Notes under the pieces: model-generated
Database searches by the model: none
The model's input: only the letters and a program-made list of their open reading frames with translations
Told to the model about the DNA's origin: nothing
NCBI RefSeq assembly: GCF_021532315.1
Contig: NZ_JAKGAO010000009.1
Span: 62,001 to 126,000, forward strand
Direction of reading: 5' to 3'
From: Paenibacillus tarimensis
Lineage (GTDB): Bacteria; Bacillota; Bacilli; Paenibacillales; Paenibacillaceae
DNA length: 64,000 nucleotides
Shown: positions 33,397 to 41,868 of the stretch, piece by piece
How the letters are laid out: every line of letters begins with the position of its first letter
How positions within the stretch are numbered: the stretch's first letter is position 1
Program-made: the position numbers and the translations under genes

Positions 33397-34287
33397 TCAG
33401 CTCTGGAATATGCGGATAAGTAAAATGCCAGCCATCGTGAAGCAGAGCGCTGCGGTTTGGAGAGCAGTCAGCCGTTCGCGAAGCAGCACTATGGCTCCAA
33501 GAGCGACGACCAGGCTGTTGGTGGCAAAGATGGGTGCTGCTATATTGGCTTTGCCTGTCGCCAGAGCATTCGCATACAGCTGCAGTCCGGCATAGGAGAA
33601 GATGCCGCTTGCAAGCCCCCAGTACATGCCGGTCCACCGGCGGCCTGTCCTAAGATTTTGTGCAGCGGCTGCCTCGGGCACCGCCCGGTGTTCCCGTATG
33701 ACATAAGGGAGGAACCACAACGCTGACAGCGCATAGCCGACCAGCAGGATCGGCGTGCTGTTTAGGCCCATCTCCTCTGTAACCTTCAGGCCGCCGTTGC
33801 GCAGGGTGAACAGGACGATGCCTGCAGCGACATAGAAGAACCACCGCTTGTCTGATAATGTCAGCTTCTCTCTCCGTCTCACTGAGAGCAGGACGACAGC
33901 GGCAAGCAGCAGTATAATACCGCAAAGCTCTCCAGGTCCAAGCGGCTCACGATAATAGAAAGTGGAGAATAGTACAACCACCGCGATGTTCATGTTGGTT
34001 AGCGGGGCAGTCAAGCTAGCAGGGCCATATTCAAGCGCCTTCATAAACACCAGATTTCCCCATGCGGAGCCGGCGCCAATGATTAGCGAGGCGGCCCAGA
34101 ACCGCCAATCGTCCGAGAATACTGGCCCGCCCGTAACGGCCATATGCAGGGCAAAGCCCAGTGTGCCGGATAAATATAGACCGAGCAGCAGCTGGTTCAT
34201 CGATCCTCTCATCGTCTGGCTCAGCTTCATCCCAAGCCCTGCAAAGCCAAACAGAATGGCGCTGCCTGCGGCTGTTAGAATCCACAT
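33397..34287 (-). CDS. EamA/DMT-family transporter
   Basis: This 296-residue protein has ten membrane helices in two EamA repeats, typical of drug/metabolite exporters. The first half has a conserved GPASLTAPLTNMNIAVVVLFSTFYYREPLG segment and the second ends with VVALGAIVLLRERLTALQTAALCFTMAGILLI. The start codon gives MWILTAAGSAILFGFAGLGMK. The substrate is not predictable. The gene stands alone, facing doxX. Confidence 0.87.
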   Translation of the reverse strand: MWILTAAGSAILFGFAGLGMKLSQTMRGSMNQLLLGLYLSGTLGFALHMAVTGGPVFSDDWRFWAASLIIGAGSAWGNLVFMKALEYGPASLTAPLTNMNIAVVVLFSTFYYREPLGPGELCGIILLLAAVVLLSVRRREKLTLSDKRWFFYVAAGIVLFTLRNGGLKVTEEMGLNSTPILLVGYALSALWFLPYVIREHRAVPEAAAAQNLRTGRRWTGMYWGLASGIFSYAGLQLYANALATGKANIAAPIFATNSLVVALGAIVLLRERLTALQTAALCFTMAGILLIRIFQS

Positions 34288-34459
34288 GCTGTCGATAGTT
34301 CCTTCGTGCGATATAAATAATGGTTTCCGTGCATAAATAAAGTGCCTCCCGGGGGTAACCGGCAGAATATGCTGCCGTTGATTAATATGGTAATACTTGT
34401 ATAGCTATGTAACACAATTGAAATGTTCCTGTTACCCGCATTTCACACAGGTGGGCTAT

Positions 34460-34535
34460 TATAATAAACAAGACCCCCTTTTTTATATAAGACACTTGGG
34501 ACCCGGCCGATGCGGCAGGGTCCACTTTTTTTGTG
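34460..34535 (+). ncRNA. candidate short RNA ending at an orphan terminator
   Basis: A TATAAT (34460-34465) is followed 33 bases later by a strong plus-strand terminator (GGACCC/GGGTCC with inner GCCG/CGGC, then seven Ts to 34532). No plus-strand gene precedes it, since both flanking genes are on the minus strand. A transcript starting near 34471 would be about 60 bases long. No recognisable -35 box lies 17 bases upstream, so this is tentative. Confidence 0.3.
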
Positions 34536-34562
34536 TATGAGTATAGGAGAGTTAACAGAGGA

Positions 34563-35378
34563 TCACAGCGGGACAATAACGGGCTGCTTGCCACGGTAGA
34601 ATACCCACTGGGTAAACCCGATTTCCTTCAGTCTGCTGCGAACAAGCTCCCACTCGTCCCCAACGCGTTCTGGAATGTGGGCGTCTGAACCGAAGGTGAC
34701 TTGAACACCAAAGTGAAGGGCTCTCTCCAGCATATCATCGGATGGATACCAGCCGCCGACATCCTTCGTCTTGCCCGATGTGTTAATTTCAATAGCTATA
34801 CCGCACTCGCCGATGGTCCGCAGAGCATTATCGACGGCCTCATCTGCCTTAATAAAGGAAAAGGCCGGATAATATCCCTTCATGGCATCAATATGCCCGA
34901 GCACCTGGAACATGCCGCTGCGTGCAGATTGAGCGATTAAGTCATAGTAATGCTTCTTCTCCTCGATTTGCTCTGCATCCGTAAGCTTCTTCCAACGGTT
35001 GCGGTTGAAGATGCTTACCCCGCGGGTCTGGTGTACAGAGCCGATAATATAGTCGAAGGGATAACGTGCATAGGCTTCCTTATAAGCATCTACCTGATCG
35101 GGGAAAAAGTCGGACTCCACGCCGAGCAAGATTTCGATCCTGTCCCTGTACTGCTCCTTAAGGCGAAGCACTTCTTCTACATAGCGGGGGAATTCACTGC
35201 GCGCCATCGCGATTCCCGGTTGAGGGCGATCATCCTTGTGGGCGAAGTACGGCGAGTGATCCGATATTCCAATTACCTGCAGCCCGGCCTTAATTGCCGC
35301 TTGAACATAATCTTCAATGGTGCCCTCGGCATGACCGCAGCGGAGATGGTGGGTATGCAGATCAAATTTCATGTTCAT
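34563..35378 (-). CDS. PHP-domain phosphatase (histidinol-phosphatase-like)
   Basis: This 271-residue protein is a PHP-family metal-dependent phosphoesterase. Metal-binding motifs are DLHTHHLRCGHA at the N-terminus, GISDHSPY, an internal EIL-GVESDFF, IIGSVHQT, LGHIDAMKGYY, EINTSGK and FGSDAHIPE. Family members include histidinol phosphatase (HisJ), but no histidine genes are nearby, so a different phosphate ester is possible. AAGGAGG precedes ATG 35378; a second in-frame ATG two codons on is an alternative start. Confidence 0.82.
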   Translation of the reverse strand: MNMKFDLHTHHLRCGHAEGTIEDYVQAAIKAGLQVIGISDHSPYFAHKDDRPQPGIAMARSEFPRYVEEVLRLKEQYRDRIEILLGVESDFFPDQVDAYKEAYARYPFDYIIGSVHQTRGVSIFNRNRWKKLTDAEQIEEKKHYYDLIAQSARSGMFQVLGHIDAMKGYYPAFSFIKADEAVDNALRTIGECGIAIEINTSGKTKDVGGWYPSDDMLERALHFGVQVTFGSDAHIPERVGDEWELVRSRLKEIGFTQWVFYRGKQPVIVPL

Positions 35379-35448
35379 CGCGCCTCCTTGAATATGTAGT
35401 CATACGGCAGCTTACCCTCCCACAGCAGGTCGGGAGGGTAAGCTTGCG

Positions 35449-36351
35449 CTATTCGCTGCTTATAAAATGGTCCTCCGGCATGCCTTTCAAGTCGCTCAGA
35501 AACTGCTGCATGGCAGAGTTGAGGTAACGCCCTGATTTGTATACTACACCGACCGGATGACTGAGCTCCAGCTCATTGACCTTGATCATCCGCAGCGTGC
35601 CGAGCCGGAGCTCATTGGCGATGGACTGCTTGGAGACAATAGCTGCCCCGAGGTTGATTTCCGCCATTCGCTTGACCTCCTCGCTGCTCGAGAGCTCCAT
35701 CACGATGTTGGGCTCGATGCCATACTGCTTGAACAGCCGGTCCACGAATCGTCTGCCGAGTGTATCGGGGGAGAGCATAATGAACGGAATGTCCTTTAGT
35801 TTATCCACGGTGATATGTTTCAGTCCGCTGAGCGGATGGTCGGGTGCAACAACGAGCTCGAATGTATCGTAGTAGAGCACAGAAGTGAGCAGGTTTGGAT
35901 TGCGCTCAGATAAGTAGGTGATCCCTATGTCCAGTGAACCGCTCTCTACACTCGCCATAACCTGTGAAGACGGCATGGTATGGATAGTTGTCTTAATCAT
36001 TGGAAATTGATCCTGGAAGTACGATAATACCCGAGGCAGGATTTGAATAGCGATGGATGAAGTGGTACCGAGAACGATATGGCCCTGCGGTGTATCATTC
36101 AGATCTGAAAGCTTCTGCTTGAGCTCTTCGACAATAGCTAGAATGCGCTCGGCATGCTCCAGAAAAACCTGCCCTCTGTCCGTTAAGGTCACCGGTTGGT
36201 TCCGGTCAATGAGAACCGTCTTGAATTCATCCTCAAGACTCTTGATCTGGGCTGAGACAGCGGGCTGTGTAAGATTAAGCAGCTCCCCCGCCTTACGGAA
36301 GCTCATCGTCTTCGAGATCGTTAGAAGCGTTTCCAATTGGCTGATATTCAT
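35449..36351 (-). CDS. LysR-family transcriptional regulator
   Basis: This 300-residue LTTR has an N-terminal winged helix (QLETLLTISKTMSFRKAGELL; VSAQIKSLEDEFKTVLIDR) and a C-terminal effector-binding domain. It resembles the CysB/CbbR-like branch loosely, with a QMASVESGSLDIGITYL-type cleft. ATG 36351 follows GGAGGGG, which fixes the start 42 residues downstream of the longest frame. The target is unknown. It lies between the PHP phosphatase and an ATP-grasp gene on the same strand. Confidence 0.87.
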   Translation of the reverse strand: MNISQLETLLTISKTMSFRKAGELLNLTQPAVSAQIKSLEDEFKTVLIDRNQPVTLTDRGQVFLEHAERILAIVEELKQKLSDLNDTPQGHIVLGTTSSIAIQILPRVLSYFQDQFPMIKTTIHTMPSSQVMASVESGSLDIGITYLSERNPNLLTSVLYYDTFELVVAPDHPLSGLKHITVDKLKDIPFIMLSPDTLGRRFVDRLFKQYGIEPNIVMELSSSEEVKRMAEINLGAAIVSKQSIANELRLGTLRMIKVNELELSHPVGVVYKSGRYLNSAMQQFLSDLKGMPEDHFISSE

Positions 36352-36447
36352 GTACACCCCTCCTTCGGTCCGCAGTGCGGTATTCGCTCCGATCGGCATA
36401 CTTCTTCTATTATATTTCATTCTGTTTGCTGCGGCAATTTCGTGAGA

Positions 36448-36505
36448 AAAAAGCACGAGCAGGCTGCCTGCTCCCAAACCGGTTTGCAGGCTGCCTGCTC
36501 GTCAT
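36448..36505 (-). terminator. terminator of the ATP-grasp gene
   Basis: On the minus strand, GAGCAGGCAGCCTGC appears twice in inverted arrangement, giving a large hairpin followed by a six-T run. Confidence 0.75.
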
Positions 36506-36518
36506 GTGCCGCCCATAG

Positions 36519-37634
36519 CTACTTCAATCCCTTAGCTTCCTTCAGAAGACGGAGAATGTCATCTGTAAGATCGCCGAACAGCGGTCCATTGTTAAATTGA
36601 TGAAAGTTGATTTCCTGGCCGATCAGATTCAGCTCCACCAGAACCGGCCTTGCTTCTGGATCAATGGCAATGTCCCAGGAGACAAGGTCAAAATATGGAA
36701 GCTGTTCATGAAGGTCAAAGACATGCTGAACGGCCTGTTCATATTGCGGTATAACCGTATTGCCGAATACGGCACCTGTGTAGGGATGGGCATGGTGCTT
36801 GTGTCCGTACTTGTCAATGGCGAAGGTGTTCAGCCGGCCATCCGGGCGAACGCTGCATGAGACGCCGCCTGCAGCCTGGTTGTCGACGACACTTCCTTGA
36901 TTGCCGAAGCGCGCCAGGGTGGAGAGCAGGTGAATACGCCCGCCCAGCCGGAGAGTCAGGATGCGGAGCGTATTAACGGCATTCGGGTAGATTCCGTTCA
37001 GCACTTCATGCTGCTCCAGCTTGTCTTGAACGATAAAGTCTTTGCCATAATAGTCGGCCACCTGCTGGAATGAAGCCGGCATGTCCCGGAAGCGGATACG
37101 GCCCTGCTCGATGTAGAGGGCCTCCACACCCTTGCCCCCGCCGCTTTCAATACTCGGCTTGATGAAGAACATCCCGCTCCGTGCCAGCAGATGTTTCTCC
37201 GCATCGCCAAAGGTAAGCGGGGTATCTGCGCCGTCCGAGTAATAACCGTTTCTGTTCTTAAGAATCGTCTCGGGTGAAAGGTAGCCGCTCAATATCCGTC
37301 CATAGCTGTTCTTATCTACGTACGCCTTGAAGAGCTCACGCCTGTTGAGTTTGGGCTCGATCTCAATATAATAGATATCCTCGGGAATATACCGTTCGTC
37401 GAACACGCCGTTAACACTGGCATAAGCCTGGTGCCATGCTTTATTGATTTTGCTTCCATAATGCGATTCCCAGTATTGGTCAATACGCTGGCTGTACTCC
37501 TGCTGCATCGTGCCGACGTTCCCGTTGGAACGGCAAATGGATGCAATTTTATTCTTGTATTTGGCGCGTTTCATGGCGGTCCGAATCGTCTTTCCGCTTC
37601 TGCGTACTGTCCGCATGACGGTTTGTGCAATCAT
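36519..37634 (-). CDS. ATP-grasp-domain protein (sugar-transfer-associated type)
   Basis: This 371-residue protein has an ATP-grasp core: a glycine-rich IKPSIESGGGKGVE segment, a second FIVQDKLEQH strand, and a metal-binding VLVELNLIGQEINFH near the C-terminus. Its overall look resembles the sugar-transfer-associated ATP-grasp proteins found in capsule or teichuronic-acid loci. Here no glycosyltransferase genes are adjacent. The basic N-terminus (RTVRRSGKTIRTAMKRAKYKNK) suggests association with membrane or nucleic acid. The function remains unknown. Confidence 0.78.
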   Translation of the reverse strand: MIAQTVMRTVRRSGKTIRTAMKRAKYKNKIASICRSNGNVGTMQQEYSQRIDQYWESHYGSKINKAWHQAYASVNGVFDERYIPEDIYYIEIEPKLNRRELFKAYVDKNSYGRILSGYLSPETILKNRNGYYSDGADTPLTFGDAEKHLLARSGMFFIKPSIESGGGKGVEALYIEQGRIRFRDMPASFQQVADYYGKDFIVQDKLEQHEVLNGIYPNAVNTLRILTLRLGGRIHLLSTLARFGNQGSVVDNQAAGGVSCSVRPDGRLNTFAIDKYGHKHHAHPYTGAVFGNTVIPQYEQAVQHVFDLHEQLPYFDLVSWDIAIDPEARPVLVELNLIGQEINFHQFNNGPLFGDLTDDILRLLKEAKGLK

Positions 37635-37693
37635 GGTTGTGCTCCTCCCGTATGGACCTGATTTGGTGGAAAAAGATGAGTATTTGTAGTGTT

Positions 37694-37722
37694 TTGTCCC
37701 ATTTTTTGGTCAGATATATTAT
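37694..37722 (+). promoter_or_regulatory. sigma-A promoter of the MFS transporter gene
   Basis: TTGTCC (37694-37699), a 17-base spacer, TATTAT (37717-37722). Confidence 0.6.
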
Positions 37723-37920
37723 AGTGGCGCCATTTTTAATGAACAAGGGTCCTATTTTGTCGATACCACACTTCTTTTGCAGAAGCTGGTCGAATCAACC
37801 TGTTTTACAAAATAGATAAAAAGGATTGCAGGAAAAGCCGTCGAAATGTCAAATTACCGCTTGCAGACAGACAGCTGCCCGCAGGGCGGCTGCAAGACGA
37901 ATAGGAGGGACTTAATAGAA

Positions 37921-39192
37921 GTGAATAAACAGGCGGTACGTTCCTGGATTATGTATGACTGGGCAAACTCGGCTTATGCGACCACGATGATCGCGGCCGT
38001 CATGCCCATCTACTACGAGAAGGTCGCAGCCTCGACGCTGCCGGGCAATATGCCTCAAAATTACTGGGGCTTCACCCAGACCATTGCTATGCTGTTCGTT
38101 GCACTGCTGTCACCGGTTCTCGGTGCCATGTCAGATCACAGCGGTTTGAAAGTTAGGTTCCTGGCAGGCTTCACCATACTTGGTGCAATTTCCGCATCGG
38201 CTATGGGCCTTGTAGGAGAGGGAGGGTGGCAGCTTGCATCCATCCTGGTTGTGCTCGGCACAATCGGTTTTTCCGTAGGCAACACGTTTTATGATGCTCT
38301 TCTGACAGACCTGGTTCCGCTGGAGAAGAGAGATTATGTGAGCTCGCAGGGCTACGCAATGGGGTACATCGGGGGCGGGGTGCTGCTGGCGCTCAACCTG
38401 CTGATGATTAACAATCCGTCACTCTTTGGCTTCCCTGGAGAAACCGAAGCAACGCGGGCAGTATTTGTTACCGTGGGTATATGGTGGATACTGTTTTCCA
38501 TACCTTTGTTCCGTCATGTGAAGGACCGGCCGCGCGGGGCGAATATGAAACTGTCCGCAATTGTCGGCACCAGCTTCTCCAATATGGGAAGAACCTTCCG
38601 CGGCATCCGCCGGTATCCGCAGCTGCTGAAATATATGCTGTCTTACTGGTTCTTCAATGACGGCATTAACACAATCATTATTATGGCGACCATCTACGGA
38701 AGCGGAATCGGCATTGGAACCAGCGATCTAATCCTGGCGCTTCTAATTACACAGTTTGTCGGGTTTCCAAGCACGCTGCTGTTCGGAAAATTTGCCGTTC
38801 GCTCCGGTGCCAAGCGGGCGCTGTATACCTCGCTCTCGGTCTACGTCGTTATTGTCATTCTCGGATATTTTATGACCTCAGCCGTTCACTTTTACATTTT
38901 GGCTACGCTGGTCGGTCTGGTTCAGGGGGGGAGCCAGGCGCTTGCACGGTCGCTGTACGCAAATCTTGTGCCGCCATCGCGGTCGGCGGAGTTTTTTGGC
39001 TTTCTCAGTCTCTCCAGCAAATTCTCTTCTGTTGCCGGTCCGTTCGTATTCTCAGTAACAGGCACCATTACCGGATCGAGCAGGCTGGCCATCATTTCGC
39101 TCCTCGCGTTCTTTCTCATCGGAATGCTGCTGCTTGCGAGGGTCGATTTCACCAGGGGGCGTATTGAGGCGCTCGCAGAGGAACCGCGTTGA
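37921..39192 (+). CDS. MFS transporter of the UMF1/Atg22-like family
   Basis: This 423-residue transporter has 12 membrane helices. The N-terminal MNKQAVRSWIMYDWANSAYATTM and the FYDALLTDLVPLEKRDYVSSQGYAMGYIGGG segment are UMF1 family signatures, related to the vacuolar amino-acid exporter Atg22. The substrate is unknown. I use GTG 37921, about 11 bases after AGGAGG; an ATG at 37846 would add 25 unrelated residues. A long bidirectional terminator separates it from corA. Confidence 0.85.
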   Translation: MNKQAVRSWIMYDWANSAYATTMIAAVMPIYYEKVAASTLPGNMPQNYWGFTQTIAMLFVALLSPVLGAMSDHSGLKVRFLAGFTILGAISASAMGLVGEGGWQLASILVVLGTIGFSVGNTFYDALLTDLVPLEKRDYVSSQGYAMGYIGGGVLLALNLLMINNPSLFGFPGETEATRAVFVTVGIWWILFSIPLFRHVKDRPRGANMKLSAIVGTSFSNMGRTFRGIRRYPQLLKYMLSYWFFNDGINTIIIMATIYGSGIGIGTSDLILALLITQFVGFPSTLLFGKFAVRSGAKRALYTSLSVYVVIVILGYFMTSAVHFYILATLVGLVQGGSQALARSLYANLVPPSRSAEFFGFLSLSSKFSSVAGPFVFSVTGTITGSSRLAIISLLAFFLIGMLLLARVDFTRGRIEALAEEPR

Positions 39193-39205
39193 AGCAGTAA
39201 CCTCC

Positions 39206-39260
39206 TTATAAATAGAAAGAAGGACGGTCCGGCTGGACCGCCCTTCTTTCTATTTATAAA
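39206..39260. terminator. long bidirectional terminator between mfs and corA
   Basis: TTATAAATAGAAAGAAGG and CGGTCC pair with GGACCG and CCTTCTTTCTATTTATAA, a long near-perfect stem with GGCT loop. T-rich tracts occur on both strands. Confidence 0.85.
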
Positions 39261-39297
39261 TGATTCGCACAAGCTGCAGCAGCTGCCGCAACACCGG

Positions 39298-40233
39298 CTA
39301 CAGCCAGTCTTTCTTGCGGAAGATATAGAACATCCCGAATCCGACGACAACCATGAAGGTCAGCAGTATAAGAGAGCCGCCCTTCGTATGCAACCCTGGA
39401 ATGTAGTCGAAATTCATGCCGTATATACCGGTGATGAAGGTCAGCGGCATGAAGATTGTGGTCAGTGCGGTGAAGACGCGCATAATTTCATTGGCCCGTC
39501 CGGCGATGCTGGACTGGTACGCTTCCCTTAAGTTGGCCATCAGATCACGGTAGGTGTCGAAGGTCTCGCTGACCTTGACGGCATTCTCGTAGATATCGCG
39601 AAAATATTTTTGCAGCTCGGGGTCGATCAGCTTGAGCTCCCGTTTGTTGAGGGTGCCGATTACTTCCCGCTGCGGGCCGAGGACCCGCTTCAGCCACAGG
39701 ATCTCACTTCGCAGACCGATGATTTCGGTCAGATGCGATTTCTTCGTATGCATGAGGATATCCTCCTCAAGCTTCTCGATCCGGTCTTCGATCCGGTCGC
39801 CTACTATAAAGTAGTTATCAACGACAAGGTCGGTGAGATAATACAGGAACCGGTCGGGACTGCTGACCCTCTCTTCTAGCAGCAGTGGCTTCAGGGAGCG
39901 CAGCTCATTTATTTTTTGCTTGGTAACCGTAATAATATAACCTTTACCGAGGAATATGTTCAATGAACGGAGAAAAATCTCTTCGTCATCAAACCGGATG
40001 CTGTTAACAACAATAAAGTAATGGCCTTCATGAACTTCTATCTTAGGCCGCTGCTCCTCATCGTTGAGACAGTCCTCAACCTCCAGGTCATGAAGCCCGA
40101 AGATCGGCTGCAGCACCTCAAGATCCTCCAGATCGGCATCAATCCAGTAGAAGCCTTCTGCAGGCGGCTTCATTGCGGTCCGGACATCGTCCAGAACCGT
40201 GAATACACCATTGTTAACCAGACGGATTTTCAT
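39298..40233 (-). CDS. corA: CorA, magnesium/divalent cation channel
   Basis: CorA is a pentameric channel for magnesium and cobalt. The 311-residue protein has a long cytoplasmic alpha/beta N-terminal domain with a helical funnel (DNYFIVGDRIEDRIEKLEEDI), then two membrane helices at the C-terminus. The GMN motif is at residues 272-274 (GIYGMNFDYIPG) and the tail is basic (FRKKDWL). It has its own promoter and a long upstream leader (see 40234-40490). It is divergent from the met operon and convergent with the MFS gene. Confidence 0.94.
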   Translation of the reverse strand: MKIRLVNNGVFTVLDDVRTAMKPPAEGFYWIDADLEDLEVLQPIFGLHDLEVEDCLNDEEQRPKIEVHEGHYFIVVNSIRFDDEEIFLRSLNIFLGKGYIITVTKQKINELRSLKPLLLEERVSSPDRFLYYLTDLVVDNYFIVGDRIEDRIEKLEEDILMHTKKSHLTEIIGLRSEILWLKRVLGPQREVIGTLNKRELKLIDPELQKYFRDIYENAVKVSETFDTYRDLMANLREAYQSSIAGRANEIMRVFTALTTIFMPLTFITGIYGMNFDYIPGLHTKGGSLILLTFMVVVGFGMFYIFRKKDWL

Positions 40234-40490
40234 CCGCGCTCACTCCTTTCATCCGCTCGTTCCCATTGGAACGGAGGACACCGGCAGGAGGCGGCAGTAC
40301 GGCACTACACGAAGCTGCGCTTACAAGGGTGAAAGGGCAGGTGCGCATATGCCGGCATGCGGCAGCCCGGACGGTGTCCGGTCGTCGACTCTGGCGTGGG
40401 AACTGGCCCAGATCCGTCGCCTTCCATATGTTGCAAGCACCCCTTTGTCATGTAGTAGTACGGACGCCTGGTTACAAGCGTCAATCCTTG
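40234..40490 (-). other. long untranslated leader of corA
   Basis: The minus-strand promoter at 40494-40522 implies a leader of roughly 250 bases before the corA ATG. It is GC-rich with several possible hairpins. I recognise no known magnesium riboswitch (M-box) core in it. Confidence 0.4.
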
Positions 40491-40493
40491 TCT

Positions 40494-40522
40494 AGTATAC
40501 TCTCAGCCCTCTTGACATTCAA
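40494..40522 (-). promoter_or_regulatory. sigma-A-type promoter of corA
   Basis: On the minus strand: TTGAAT, a 17-base spacer, TATACT. Confidence 0.65.
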
Positions 40523-40631
40523 GCAAAAATAAGGTTCCGGACCTTATGCCATCGTATGCGGTTTTAGCCCGTCTGTGCCAGTACGAAAAGCGTATTGATC
40601 CGCGATTTTGCATACGGGGGCAGCCAGGTTC

Positions 40632-40660
40632 TTGACGGAGGGAGGGGAATGCGGTACATT
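40632..40660 (+). promoter_or_regulatory. promoter of the metA operon
   Basis: TTGACG (40632-40637), a 17-base spacer, TACATT (40655-40660). Confidence 0.65.
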
Positions 40661-40691
40661 TAATGAAGTACGCAATTGAATAGTATTTCTT

Positions 40692-40799
40692 TCTTATCAA
40701 GAGCAGGCGGAGGGACTAGCCCTATGAAGCCCGGCAACCGGCGAACAGCACGGTGCTAATTCTTGCGGAAACATAGGTTTCTGAGAGATGAGAGAGGCG
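40692..40799 (+). ncRNA. SAM-I (S-box) riboswitch
   Basis: The leader shows the S-box cores in order: CTTATCAAGAG, CGGAGGGACTAGCCCTATGA, GCCCGGCAACC, GTGCTAATTC, and the closing GAGAGATGAGAG. It should bind SAM and shut off the met genes by letting the downstream hairpin (40817-40842) terminate. Promoter, riboswitch, terminator and metA are arranged as in known S-box units. Confidence 0.96.
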
Positions 40800-40816
40800 C
40801 ATGATGCAACCATTCG

Positions 40817-40848
40817 AGCCCTTTCTCTGCAGAGAAAGGGCTTTAATT
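40817..40848 (+). terminator. SAM riboswitch terminator
   Basis: AGCCCTTTCTCT pairs with AGAGAAAGGGCT, then TTTAATT. Confidence 0.85.
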
Positions 40849-40910
40849 CATGCCTTCGCTCCGACCTGAGGTACCAGAGACAGAGTCTACTACTAAGGAG
40901 TGATTTAGAA

Positions 40911-41828
40911 ATGCCCATCAAAATACCGGACAGTTTGCCGGCCAAAGAAATACTCATGAACGAGAATATCTTCGTCATGGATGAGACAATCGCCTATCAT
41001 CAGGATATCCGTCCATTGCGTATAGGAATATTGAACCTTATGCCAACCAAGGAGACGACCGAGACCCAGCTGCTGAGGCTGATCGGCAACACGCCGCTCC
41101 AGGTTGAGGCCGTGCTCATCCATCCGAAAACTCATACATCGAAGAATACATCCTCTGAGCATCTCGAATCGTTTTATAAAACCTTCGATGAAATCGCTCA
41201 TCAATATTTTGACGGCTTCATCATTACGGGTGCTCCAGTTGAGCATCTGCCGTTCGAGGAGGTTACGTACTGGGAAGAGCTGAAGGATATTATGGACTGG
41301 ACACGCCGCCATGTTACCTCAACGTTCCATATATGCTGGGGATCGCAGGCGGGCCTGTATCATCACTTCGGCGTGCCGAAATATAACCTCGATGAGAAGA
41401 TCTTCGGTGTCTTCCCGCACACGATTACCAAACGCAACGTGCCGCTCCTTCGGGGCTTCGACGAGCAGTTCTATGTACCGCAGTCCAGGCACACGGATGT
41501 CAGACGCGAAGACATCGAAGCGCATCCGGAACTGGAGATCTGGTCTGAGTCTGATGATGCCGGCGTCTATATTGCGGCGACGAAGGACGGCAAGCAGATT
41601 TTTGTAACCGGGCATTCCGAATATGATCCGTATACGCTGAAGTGGGAGTATGACCGCGACAAGGCAAAGGGGCTGCGCGTCAGCCTTCCTAAGAACTATT
41701 TTCCAGGCGACGACCCTACCTGTGTGCCGCTGTCATCCTGGCGGGCGCATGCCAACCTGCTGTTCTCCAACTGGTTGAATTACTATGTCTACCAGCAAAC
41801 CCCATATGATCTCGGTGCAGGCATCTAG
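40911..41828 (+). CDS. metA: homoserine O-acetyltransferase (MetA family)
   Basis: MetA acylates homoserine at the start of methionine synthesis. The 305-residue protein has the acyl-enzyme cysteine Cys142 (HICWGSQAG) and the HSEYD segment with catalytic His/Glu. Residue 111 is Glu (GAPVEHL), which in this family favours acetyl-CoA over succinyl-CoA. So it is predicted to make O-acetylhomoserine, which fits the following thiol-transfer enzymes. ATG 40911 is chosen because it sits after AAGGAG and gives the normal length. It is the first gene of metA-metI-metC under SAM control. Confidence 0.95.
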   Translation: MPIKIPDSLPAKEILMNENIFVMDETIAYHQDIRPLRIGILNLMPTKETTETQLLRLIGNTPLQVEAVLIHPKTHTSKNTSSEHLESFYKTFDEIAHQYFDGFIITGAPVEHLPFEEVTYWEELKDIMDWTRRHVTSTFHICWGSQAGLYHHFGVPKYNLDEKIFGVFPHTITKRNVPLLRGFDEQFYVPQSRHTDVRREDIEAHPELEIWSESDDAGVYIAATKDGKQIFVTGHSEYDPYTLKWEYDRDKAKGLRVSLPKNYFPGDDPTCVPLSSWRAHANLLFSNWLNYYVYQQTPYDLGAGI

Positions 41829-41868
41829 CTTGCGCTAATCCATATAGAAGAGAAGGAGTTATCCGACT

